Origin: Roseimaritima sp.
Lineage (GTDB): Bacteria > Planctomycetota > Planctomycetia > Pirellulales > Pirellulaceae
Length of the DNA stretch: 6,658 nt
NCBI GenBank assembly: GCA_007124075.1
Contig: SLFV01000533.1
Location: forward strand, 1-6,658
Direction of reading: 5' to 3'
The position numbers and the translations under genes were made by a program. The notes under the pieces are model-generated. The model did not search any database and was not told where the DNA came from. It saw only the letters and a list, made by a program, of their open reading frames with translations. The first letter of the stretch is position 1. Each line of letters opens with the position of its first letter. This document shows, piece by piece, positions 1 to 5,887 of this stretch.

Positions 1-486
1 CGGTTCCCCGACACCACCGTCTGTCGAAAGCACCAGGGACGCGAAGCGGGTCCGATCTGCGAAGGTTTCTGCGGCGACCTGATCAACCGAGATCGTGTTT
101 TGCAGGAACTTGTTATTCAGGAAGGCACCAGTCAGAAAGGTATCTCCGGTGTCATGACCACCCATTTTTCTGCCGTTGGGATGCGACAATCCGCCGAGAA
201 CGGTCAATTTGTCGCGATGGGCATCGAGCGGACGCAGCGTTTCGGTGAATTCAAAATCACGGCCCTCACCGTTGGGAAACCAACGCCATTGCGCGTGTTC
301 ACTGTCCTCTTTGGGCAGACCGACACCGAAGCCGAAATACATCGCGCACATTCGGCGCGGCGGGCTGACCGCATTGATCGACTGATCGTTGGCCATGCAC
401 TCCATCCAGGGAAGCCCCAGCGAAACGCCGGTGCCCATCAAGAATGTGCGTCGATCCAAGTGCCAAGATTTTCCTGCCATGTCCAT
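1..486 (-). CDS. DUF1552 (HXXSHH-family) Tat-exported protein, N-terminal part only
   Basis: The minus-strand frame is open from 486 to the left edge (162 codons, no stop); the C-terminus is outside the window. Residues 10-17 read LDRRTFLM, a twin-arginine motif (RRTFL), followed by a hydrophobic stretch ending GLPWMECM, so Tat export is likely. Family hallmarks that are visible are the early PPRMCAMYFGFGV segment, then LSHPNGRKMGGHDTGD and SVDQVAAE with LVLSTDGGVGEP near the edge, as expected for DUF1552 (Pfam PF07586). The HxxSHH motif that names the family would lie beyond the window. Biochemical function is unknown. The gene starts 24 bases after the stop of the upstream PSCyt/PSD gene, so the two are almost certainly co-transcribed. 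Start choice: ATG at 486 is the first possible (in-frame stop at 496-498). An ATG two codons later (480) is equally plausible and is better spaced (8 bases) from a weak GGGG at 489-492. Confidence 0.9.
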   Translation of the reverse strand, partial: MDMAGKSWHLDRRTFLMGTGVSLGLPWMECMANDQSINAVSPPRRMCAMYFGFGVGLPKEDSEHAQWRWFPNGEGRDFEFTETLRPLDAHRDKLTVLGGLSHPNGRKMGGHDTGDTFLTGAFLNNKFLQNTISVDQVAAETFADRTRFASLVLSTDGGVGEP

Positions 487-510
487 GTCCCCAATCTATC
501 GGTCAGTGAA

Positions 511-2910
511 TTACTTTGTCTGAAAAATCTCACTCGCGGCAATCCTGTGAATGAGGCTTTTCAGCCGAAAATCGTCCGCTGCAAACTGCCGGCTGAGATC
601 TTTCACCGCTTCCTGATCGCTCAGCTCCAACGACCGGCCTAATGCATACGTTAACATCCGCGAGACCAGGGATGTTGCAAAGTCTTGCCTACGTTCGTTC
701 GCAAGATGAATTTTCAACGCTTCGGCCCCCGCCACTTCATGCCCGTCCGGCAGCACGTCGGTTGCATTCACCGCGATCTGCCGCGGCTTTCCTCCCTGTT
801 TCCGCGTGATCTCGGTCCGCCAGTTTCCGACCGCGTCGTAGTTCTCCAACGCGATCCCCCAGGGATCGATATTGCGGTGGCACCGGTTGCACGATTCGTT
901 CGTACGGTGGATTTCCAATTGTTCGCGAACCGAAAGTTCATGAAACTTGGGGTCTGCTTCTTCCAGCGAGGGGACATTCGGAGGCGGTGGGGCAGGAGGA
1001 TCGTTCAGCAGTCGATCACGAATCCAAACCGCACGTCGCACCGGATGCGAATCGGCCCCAGTGGAATTGCTCAGCAGGATACCCGCATGACTAAGCAGTC
1101 CACCCCGGCGATCCTGCGGATCGAGCGTAACGCGCTGGAACGACTGACCGTAGACGCCGTCGATCCCGTAATGCTTTGCCAGCGGTTCGTTCAGCATGGT
1201 GAAATCCGAATGGAGCAGATGGATTGCACTGAGATCCTCGCGGAGCAGTTCCGCAAACAGACTGCGTGTTTCTCCACACATGTGTTGTTTAAGCGAGTCG
1301 TCAAATCCCGGAAAGCGGTCTCGGCTGACGGCCACGTTGTCGATGCCCTGCAGCCCCAGCCATTGATCGATAAACTGTTCCACAAACTGCTGCGAACGGG
1401 GATCGTCGAGCAATCGGTCAACTTCGGAAACCAAGGTCTCGGGCCGACGAAGCGTTTCTGAAAAAGCAAACTCCAGCAGCTGGTTGTCGGGCATGGTGCT
1501 CCACAGGAAGTAAGCCAGCCGCGTCGCCAGTTCAACATCGTTGATCGACCGCTTCTCATCCCCCGCCGGTTCGATACGAAACAGAAAGTCGGGTTGGATG
1601 AGCACCATCGCCAGGGTCTCTCGCACGGCTTCTTCAAAGCTGGGAAATTCAGGGCGAATGGATTCATAGAATTCGATCATTCCGGCCACTTCGGAATCAT
1701 CGATCGCACGGCGAAAGGCCCGTGTCATAAATCGTTCCAGCACTTCGGCAATGTAGCCGCGGTCCTCGCGATCAATCCGAGGAGATTCAAACAAAATGCG
1801 ACGGTGCGTCGTGGGCGGCCATTGTTGGTACGCGTTGCCGTGAAACTCCACCGATTCAATCGTTAGCGTCGGCAAGTGCGATTCGTCCTCATAGTAACTC
1901 TTTTTCTTCTCTGTTTTCCGTGCCTTGGGCCGGGGCGACTGGTCGTCGTAAAGATTCCGAACACGGACAACCAAGCCAGGATACTTTCCCTGTCCCCTTA
2001 CCGGCAGCGGAAAATTTTCTAGCCTACCGCGAAATTCCAGCGAGTGGGGACCGGGGTCAGTGAGCTCCACAATATCGAGTTCGCGAAACAGGATCTGCGT
2101 ATCGGGACGATAGCCGACCGAAACCTCAAGCAGCGGGAAACCGACATTCGGCTTAAGATCGGCCGTTACCTGAACCCGTACCAGGAATTCTCCATCGTCG
2201 GGATAGTCGTCAACCATCTTGGCAAGAAACTGCTGCTGTCGTCCCAGACGGTTGGAAATTTCCAAATTTCCCAACCAGTTGCCAACGTTGCTTGCTGTAA
2301 ACGTGTGGTGGAAAGGTTCCGGAGCCTCGCCGCTGACGATCACGCGTTCCAGGGCCCGACGGGCCGTGGCCAGGTAGATTTCCAACTGCAAGGACGTCAT
2401 CTGCAGTGATCGGCCGTCATTTAAAAAGCCGTCCGACGATATCGCATCGGGGGGCAGGTCTCGAGTGTAATCCATTTCCAGACCGAATAGGTCCCGCATG
2501 GTGTTCTGATACTCACGGCGGTTCAACCGTCGGATAACGACACGACCATCGGTCCGGCGTCGGGCGTCGATTGCCTGTTTGACGTTCGCAGAGACCCAGG
2601 TGGTCAGCACTTCGAGTTGCTGAACGGAAAGTTGCGGTTCCCCTTCGGGCGGCATCGCACCCGAGTCCAATGCGTTCAGGACTTCATGCCAGTTCTCCGT
2701 CGCGGCGCGGTCGTTGATCAGGTCGGTGGAGAGGGTATCGATTCGGATATTGCTTTCCTGCAACTCGGGTCCATGACAGCGAACACAATGCGATTTCAGG
2801 ATCGGCAGCACATCGCGTTCAAAGTCATCCCCGACCACCGCGCCGTGAGAATGAAAACCCGCCCAGCAAAGTAGGATAAGGGCGCACGATAATGGACGTC
2901 TGGCGTGCAT
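511..2910 (-). CDS. PSCyt1/PSD/PSCyt3 planctomycete cytochrome-type protein (DUF1587-1595-1592-1588-1585)
   Basis: A 799-residue secreted protein with the full planctomycete multidomain order. Residues 1-23 form a Sec-type signal peptide (basic start, then a hydrophobic core). PSCyt1 follows with CVRCH at 42-46 and a possible axial Met in GAMPP (Met86). PSD3/DUF1587 (RRLNRREYQNTMRDLFGL) starts at about 127. Residues 200-375 are beta-rich and unassigned, with a Lys-rich patch at 330-337. PSD5/DUF1595 covers about 383-445 (AFRRAIDDSEV), PSD4/DUF1592 about 455-582 (ATRLAYFLWSTMPD), and PSCyt3/DUF1588 about 598-696 (GGLLSHAGILLSNS, a Pro run at 639-644, CNRCH at 674-678). PSD2/DUF1585 covers about 716-792. 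The two CxxCH motifs predict two covalent haems, so electron transfer is plausible, but no member has an activity I can name with certainty. The gene leads an operon with the DUF1552 gene. Start is ATG at 2910, directly before the signal peptide; no clear Shine-Dalgarno is seen. The C-terminus ends at a TAA, and nothing looks truncated. Confidence 0.95.
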   Translation of the reverse strand: MHARRPLSCALILLCWAGFHSHGAVVGDDFERDVLPILKSHCVRCHGPELQESNIRIDTLSTDLINDRAATENWHEVLNALDSGAMPPEGEPQLSVQQLEVLTTWVSANVKQAIDARRRTDGRVVIRRLNRREYQNTMRDLFGLEMDYTRDLPPDAISSDGFLNDGRSLQMTSLQLEIYLATARRALERVIVSGEAPEPFHHTFTASNVGNWLGNLEISNRLGRQQQFLAKMVDDYPDDGEFLVRVQVTADLKPNVGFPLLEVSVGYRPDTQILFRELDIVELTDPGPHSLEFRGRLENFPLPVRGQGKYPGLVVRVRNLYDDQSPRPKARKTEKKKSYYEDESHLPTLTIESVEFHGNAYQQWPPTTHRRILFESPRIDREDRGYIAEVLERFMTRAFRRAIDDSEVAGMIEFYESIRPEFPSFEEAVRETLAMVLIQPDFLFRIEPAGDEKRSINDVELATRLAYFLWSTMPDNQLLEFAFSETLRRPETLVSEVDRLLDDPRSQQFVEQFIDQWLGLQGIDNVAVSRDRFPGFDDSLKQHMCGETRSLFAELLREDLSAIHLLHSDFTMLNEPLAKHYGIDGVYGQSFQRVTLDPQDRRGGLLSHAGILLSNSTGADSHPVRRAVWIRDRLLNDPPAPPPPNVPSLEEADPKFHELSVREQLEIHRTNESCNRCHRNIDPWGIALENYDAVGNWRTEITRKQGGKPRQIAVNATDVLPDGHEVAGAEALKIHLANERRQDFATSLVSRMLTYALGRSLELSDQEAVKDLSRQFAADDFRLKSLIHRIAASEIFQTK

Positions 2911-2940
2911 CGGCGGGAATACAGCAGGTCAGAGGGCAGG

Positions 2941-2958
2941 AGCAAAGCGGACTTTGCT
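2941..2958 (-). promoter_or_regulatory. Leader hairpin upstream of the PSCyt/PSD gene
   Basis: A perfect 7-bp inverted repeat, AGCAAAG / CTTTGCT, with a 4-base loop (TCCG on the minus strand). It lies 30 bases upstream of the ATG at 2910 and downstream of the predicted -10 box at 2976-2981, so it would form a hairpin in the mRNA leader. It could instead be a palindromic operator. No poly-T follows, so a terminator is unlikely. Confidence 0.5.
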
Positions 2959-2975
2959 TGAGGAGTCTGGGAAGC

Positions 2976-3004
2976 ATTGTAGCCGTTGCCTCACGCCAAA
3001 GCAA
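2976..3004 (-). promoter_or_regulatory. Candidate sigma70 promoter for the PSCyt/PSD-DUF1552 operon
   Basis: On the minus strand TTGCTT (2999-3004) and TACAAT (2976-2981) are separated by exactly 17 bases. The -10 box matches TATAAT at five of six positions and the -35 box begins with the conserved TTG. Transcription would start near 2969, giving a leader of about 60 bases before the ATG at 2910. The -10 box lies partly inside one arm of an inverted repeat (2977-3030). Assigned by consensus only. Confidence 0.45.
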
Positions 3005-3030
3005 GCGAAAGCCCGAGCCCACGGCTACAA
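2977..3030. repeat. 10-bp inverted repeat flanking the minus-strand promoter
   Basis: TTGTAGCCGT at 2977-2986 and its exact reverse complement ACGGCTACAA at 3021-3030 enclose 34 bases. Inner bases pair only partly. The promoter -35 box lies in the enclosed segment and the -10 box overlaps the left arm. GTAGCCGT-type inverted repeats are, as I recall, frequent in intergenic DNA of Rhodopirellula-like genomes. This may therefore be a dispersed REP-like element, with promoter overlap by chance, or an operator. Confidence 0.6.
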
Positions 3031-3105
3031 CCTATCGTCGCGTTGGGACTGGGGATGTCGCCCGGTTGGGGATTGCGGGGGAAAATAGGGCCCGGCTCCT
3101 GATGG

Positions 3106-3135
3106 TTGCATGATGGAGCGAAATTGGTACATAAT
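3106..3135 (+). promoter_or_regulatory. Candidate promoter for the FG-GAP gene
   Basis: TTGCAT (3106-3111) and CATAAT (3130-3135, within TACATAAT) are 18 bases apart and read toward the gene at 3182. Transcription would start near 3142 with a leader of about 40 bases that contains the Shine-Dalgarno at 3170-3174. Consensus match only. Confidence 0.4.
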
Positions 3136-3169
3136 CCGTGTTTGGAACTTTTGTTTGCCGGTGTACGGC

Positions 3170-3174
3170 AGGAG
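3170..3174 (+). promoter_or_regulatory. Ribosome binding site that fixes the FG-GAP start
   Basis: AGGAG lies 7 bases before the ATG at 3182, which is ideal Shine-Dalgarno spacing. The in-frame upstream ATGs at 3110 and 3113 have no comparable site and would lie within the candidate promoter. This supports starting the protein at 3182. Confidence 0.7.
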
Positions 3175-3181
3175 TGTCGCC

Positions 3182-4549
3182 ATGATGCCGCCGATCCCAT
3201 TCGCCGCGTTTCTTCGTCACACATGCGCGGTCGCGGGCCGGGGAACTCGGAGCGTCTTGCTGCTGGCGGTCCAGTCGGTTGGCGGCCCTATTTTCGCGGC
3301 CACAGCGATCTGGTTACTGCTTCCGGTCGCCTACAGTCCAGCGGGCGAAGGCACCGAATTCGACGGACAGCGGTCCGAAGACAGCGAACCGGAGTTGAAC
3401 GTGTCGATTGCCGAGTTCCACCGACTGCCGTGTAACGACTGCGATGGCTTGGCAATGGCCGACCTGACCGGTAACGGGCGGGTCGACCTATTGATGTCCA
3501 ACGGCAAAGGGGGCGAAACGTTCTGGTACGAACAAGCGGACACACCCCAGAACTGGACTCGCCACACGATCCACACGATTGACAGCCCGCGGCGCGAGAT
3601 CGAGGGCAACGACCTGGGGGATTTCAACGGCGACGGACGAATGGAAGCCGTCTCGCTGGACCAGAAAAATGGGGTGATCTATCTGCACGTCCAAGGCGAC
3701 GATCCGCGCGGGGCATGGCGCACGTCCGCGATCGTCAAGGATCGTCCGTTGCTGCAGGCTTCCCTGGTGACCGACATTGACGGAGACGGACGCAGTGACC
3801 TGGTCTTCACCTGGGAAGGTGATGCCAAGGGACGCGGAGGGGTTCACTGGCTGCGTTTGGACGGCGACGACCCGTTGGAACCAACGCATTGGAGCGAGCA
3901 TGTGATGGTGGTGCATGAAAGCGCCTGGTGGCTGGCCGCGCGCCGTGTCGACCTGAGCGGTGACGGCCGAGACGTCGAGATTGTCTTTTCGGCCCGCAAC
4001 ATCAAGTCGCGTAACCCGGGGGCCCGCCCTGGCGTGTTTTGGTTGCAGCCGCCCGCAGATGTTACCCAGACTTGGACACGGCATACCATTGATGATTCGT
4101 TGGACCATCCTCTGCATGTTGATCTTGGGGATTTCAGCGGGGATGGCCATGGCAAAGATGTTGTTGTCGGCGGCTTCAACACCGAGCAGGTTCATTGGTA
4201 TCGTTTTGCGGACGACTGGCGGCGATACTCGCTCCAGGTACCTCTGGTCGATGGCGTCCAGCCCGATCGCGTGTGGAATGTCAAAACCGCACGTCTGGGC
4301 GGCACGCGCGACGGCATCCTGGCCCCGGTCTGCCGAGGCCCGCGGGGCGCGTTGGTATACTTCGAATTCACTGGCGAGCGGCACGAGGCGAACGTGTTGC
4401 GGAAAATCGACTACGGCCATCCGATGGACGACCGGATCCTCCTACACGACATCGATGGCAACGGCATGGAAGAGGCGTTCTTGCCGGATTCAGGAACTGG
4501 CAACAGCAGTTTTGTCTGGATCCGCTTTCAGCGGCGACCAGACCGCTAG
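3182..4549 (+). CDS. FG-GAP/VCBS repeat protein, predicted seven-bladed beta-propeller, exported or membrane-anchored
   Basis: 455 residues when started at ATG 3182, chosen for AGGAG at 7-base spacing. Residues 1-23 are basic, and 24-50 form a long hydrophobic stretch that can act as signal peptide or N-terminal anchor. The rest is a repeat array with Asp-rich, calcium-binding-like loops beginning at residues 94 (DLTGNGRVD), 147 (DFNGDGRME), 198 (DIDGDGRSD), 257 (DLSGDGRDVE), 317 (DFSGDGHGKD) and 423 (DIDGNGMEE). A degenerate loop (RLGGTRDG) sits at 371. The regular spacing of 51-60 residues implies seven blades, as in integrin-alpha-like FG-GAP/VCBS folds. Each blade also tends to carry an aromatic strand such as FWYEQ, VHWLRL, VFWLQ or VHWYRF. 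No catalytic motif is visible, so ligand binding or adhesion is an inference. The gene is divergent from the PSCyt/PSD operon across a 271-bp region and convergent with the DUF1571 gene. Confidence 0.9.
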   Translation: MMPPIPFAAFLRHTCAVAGRGTRSVLLLAVQSVGGPIFAATAIWLLLPVAYSPAGEGTEFDGQRSEDSEPELNVSIAEFHRLPCNDCDGLAMADLTGNGRVDLLMSNGKGGETFWYEQADTPQNWTRHTIHTIDSPRREIEGNDLGDFNGDGRMEAVSLDQKNGVIYLHVQGDDPRGAWRTSAIVKDRPLLQASLVTDIDGDGRSDLVFTWEGDAKGRGGVHWLRLDGDDPLEPTHWSEHVMVVHESAWWLAARRVDLSGDGRDVEIVFSARNIKSRNPGARPGVFWLQPPADVTQTWTRHTIDDSLDHPLHVDLGDFSGDGHGKDVVVGGFNTEQVHWYRFADDWRRYSLQVPLVDGVQPDRVWNVKTARLGGTRDGILAPVCRGPRGALVYFEFTGERHEANVLRKIDYGHPMDDRILLHDIDGNGMEEAFLPDSGTGNSSFVWIRFQRRPDR

Positions 4550-4566
4550 TTCGGATTATCCTCAAC

Positions 4567-4580
4567 CCGTTGCTTAACGG
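4567..4580. terminator. Weak hairpin between convergent genes
   Basis: CCGTT (4567-4571) and AACGG (4576-4580) form a 5-bp stem with a GCTT loop in the 59-bp gap between the two convergent stop codons. There is no T-tract on either side, so any terminator role rests on position rather than sequence strength. Confidence 0.2.
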
Positions 4581-4608
4581 TCTGGGGATCATTCCATCGG
4601 CCGCTCGC

Positions 4609-5475
4609 CTAAAACCCGTATTTGGGATTGTTCCGGTCGAAGTCAGTATCCGACAGGCCAACGTTGACTTTGACGTCCAGGTAGGTGTACTCCTCCAAAA
4701 TCTGGCCTGGGCCGCCCGGCTGGGCAGGCCAGTCGTAGGCAACGTACCGGATCGGAATATTCAGCTCGTCATCAATAAACACCTGCGCGACGCTGAAATC
4801 CAATTCGGAAACCTTCCGGGGCTGATTCAATTGAATGATCGTACATTTGCGATCCTTCAGCTTGGCGTTGTGCCGGAATTCGCACGTGATTTCGGGATGA
4901 CGGCGAGCCGTCTCCCCACGCTCGATCAATTTGGCGATCAGGTTCTCGATGCCGATCTCCGTCAGCGGGTAACGCTGCCCACGCATCGCCAACACGCCGG
5001 TGGGCAAAAGCGGAACGGTTGGCAAAAACCTTCCCTTCATGCCGCCTTCGTGAGCAATCAGCTTGCCGTCGTTTTTGTTCTCGACGTAAACGACCTCTCG
5101 CCCCTTGACATCAGCGGGCTTTAGGAACAGCAAGTAAACACTGAACGGAACCGCCAGTCGGCCCTCCATGACTTTGCGATTCCGAATCTTGGCAAACATG
5201 TATTCAGGCTCGCTCAGCTTCCCCGAAACCTGCTCGCGCTTGATGATCACCGCGGTATAATCGTCGATCGAACTACGACTGTGCGCCAAGGCCTGCCGAG
5301 CCATATCTAACGCAAGATCAAGCGGCGATTGCTCGGGACCCGGAACACTGTTCGCGCGGCTGACACGAAACACAGGTTCGCGGGTCTGGGGCGATGGTTG
5401 TTGGGCAGCCAATCGAGATGTCCCCGCAGCACCCGCTGCCAACCCAAAGACAAATTCACGTCGCTTTAACCGCAT
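4609..5475 (-). CDS. DUF1571 family protein, Tat-exported
   Basis: 288 residues from ATG 5475, preceded by AGGGAG 9 bases upstream. The N-terminus MRLKRREFVF followed by GLAAGAAGTS and an LAAQ end fits a twin-arginine signal peptide. The DUF1571 domain (Pfam PF07608) spans about residues 50-270: LALDMARQAL, then DDYTAVIIKREQ, a strand-rich section (PFSVYLLFLKP, GREVVYVENKNDGKL), a region rich in Pro/Leu (LPTVPLLPTG), and a C-terminal QVFIDDELNIPIRYVAYDWP followed by EEYTYLDVKVNVGLSD. The curved-sheet pattern, with a 'fluency of strands then Y-x-D-V-K-N-G-L' ending, resembles LolA-like lipoprotein carriers; that fold link is my inference. Function is unknown. It stands alone: convergent with the propeller gene and 410 bp from the HemN-like gene upstream. 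The frame stays open upstream to a TTG at 5541, but that longer start lacks a ribosome site and would bury the Tat motif. Confidence 0.88.
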   Translation of the reverse strand: MRLKRREFVFGLAAGAAGTSRLAAQQPSPQTREPVFRVSRANSVPGPEQSPLDLALDMARQALAHSRSSIDDYTAVIIKREQVSGKLSEPEYMFAKIRNRKVMEGRLAVPFSVYLLFLKPADVKGREVVYVENKNDGKLIAHEGGMKGRFLPTVPLLPTGVLAMRGQRYPLTEIGIENLIAKLIERGETARRHPEITCEFRHNAKLKDRKCTIIQLNQPRKVSELDFSVAQVFIDDELNIPIRYVAYDWPAQPGGPGQILEEYTYLDVKVNVGLSDTDFDRNNPKYGF

Positions 5476-5484
5476 GTCAACCGT

Positions 5485-5490
5485 CTCCCT
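5485..5490 (-). promoter_or_regulatory. Ribosome binding site that fixes the DUF1571 start
   Basis: AGGGAG on the minus strand lies 9 bases before the ATG at 5475. This site, and the Tat motif that begins three codons into the frame, support the shorter start over the upstream ATG at 5535 or TTG at 5541. Confidence 0.65.
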
Positions 5491-5565
5491 ACTGGTCCCG
5501 CGAACCACTTTAAAAAATCCTGTGCGACCACCCATGTTCAACGTCGCCCGTGATCGTTATCGACA

Positions 5566-5693
5566 TCGTGAATCAATGGGAACCATCCATTTCGCCATCG
5601 TACTTGCAAACGCTTGAGCCGCCCCCCGGAAGAACTGTCGTGTTTGGACGGGTTGCTGCAAACGATAAACTTGGCCCGCGTTTTGATTCACGA
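5566..5693. repeat. 11-bp inverted repeat, long-range
   Basis: TCGTGAATCAA at 5566-5576 and its exact reverse complement TTGATTCACGA at 5683-5693 are separated by 106 bases within the DUF1571 upstream region. The right arm overlaps a local hairpin (5676-5709), so the two pairings cannot coexist. Confidence 0.5.
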
Positions 5694-5709
5694 ACAAAAT
5701 CGAACGCGG
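5676..5709. repeat. Imperfect hairpin
   Basis: CCGCGTT (5676-5682) pairs with AACGCGG (5703-5709). After a small internal loop, GATT (5685-5688) pairs with AATC (5698-5701), leaving a 9-base loop. The stem is 7 plus 4 bp. There is no T-tract on either side, so it does not look like an intrinsic terminator. Confidence 0.4.
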
Positions 5710-5864
5710 AATTCGTCAAGAGTATCAAAAGGTGAGTGAAGAAAACAGGCGAATTCCACTGCCCCAATACTCGTCGTGAACAGACCACTGGCCTTTCCCG
5801 TCTAACTCCTAGTGCGCAAGGTCGGGCGGGGGGCATGATGGAGGCTGCGGCTCGCCTGAGGGGA

Positions 5865-5887
5865 AAGCCGCTGAACGTACGCGGCTT
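5865..5887 (-). terminator. Hairpin at the 3' end of the HemN-like gene
   Basis: On the minus strand AAGCCGC and GCGGCTT form a perfect 7-bp GC-rich stem with a 9-base loop, followed by TTCCCC. The stem starts inside the TAA stop codon (5886-5888). It fits an intrinsic terminator, but the T-run is short (three, counting stem bases). A third arm, GCGGCT at 5847-5852 (plus strand), can compete for AGCCGC at 5866-5871. Confidence 0.45.

Larger units (their letters stand above)
5476..5885. other. 410-bp gene-free region with inverted repeats
   Basis: This stretch lies between the DUF1571 start and the HemN-like stop. No convincing coding frame is present; the small plus-strand frames lack a usable ribosome site or family resemblance. 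It should contain the DUF1571 promoter. The best minus-strand match is weak: TTGAAC at 5536-5541 with an AT-rich ATTTTT box at 5513-5518. It also contains the inverted repeats listed separately (5566-5693, 5676-5709, 5847-5887). A small RNA cannot be excluded. Confidence 0.5.

Noticed and set aside
100..642. Plus-strand open frame opposite the DUF1552 gene and the end of the PSCyt/PSD gene
   Set aside because: It crosses the junction of two clearly coding minus-strand genes and its product looks like no family.
685..1461. Long open frame on the plus strand (258 codons) opposite the PSCyt/PSD gene
   Set aside because: It is antisense to conserved PSD4/PSCyt3 domains, has no recognisable domain, and such shadows are common opposite GC-rich genes.
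2638..2644. Run PPAPPPP in the PSCyt/PSD protein considered as an unusual insertion (its coding position is near 983-1003; coordinates here mark the residue neighbourhood only loosely)
   Set aside because: A proline-rich stretch after the GGLLSHAGILL segment is a normal feature of PSCyt3/DUF1588 domains.
3108..3118. 11-base direct repeat GCATGATGGAG, also at 5833-5843
   Set aside because: Both copies are intergenic, but a few 11-base matches are expected by chance in a window of this size and the flanks differ.
3110..3181. N-terminal extension of the propeller protein from ATG 3110
   Set aside because: There is no ribosome site for it, and it would overlap the candidate promoter. The ATG at 3182 has AGGAG at ideal spacing and sits just before the hydrophobic segment.
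3488..4420. 310-codon minus-strand frame opposite the propeller gene
   Set aside because: The plus strand carries the regular FG-GAP repeats; the antisense product has no signal, repeat or motif.
4195..5124. 309-codon plus-strand frame spanning the convergent junction
   Set aside because: It overlaps the ends of two supported genes in other frames and encodes no recognisable domain.
5708..5757. GGAATTCG (5708-5715) and CGAATTCC (5750-5757) as an operator-like inverted repeat
   Set aside because: Each contains the palindrome GAATTC, so the match adds little beyond two copies of a 6-base palindrome.
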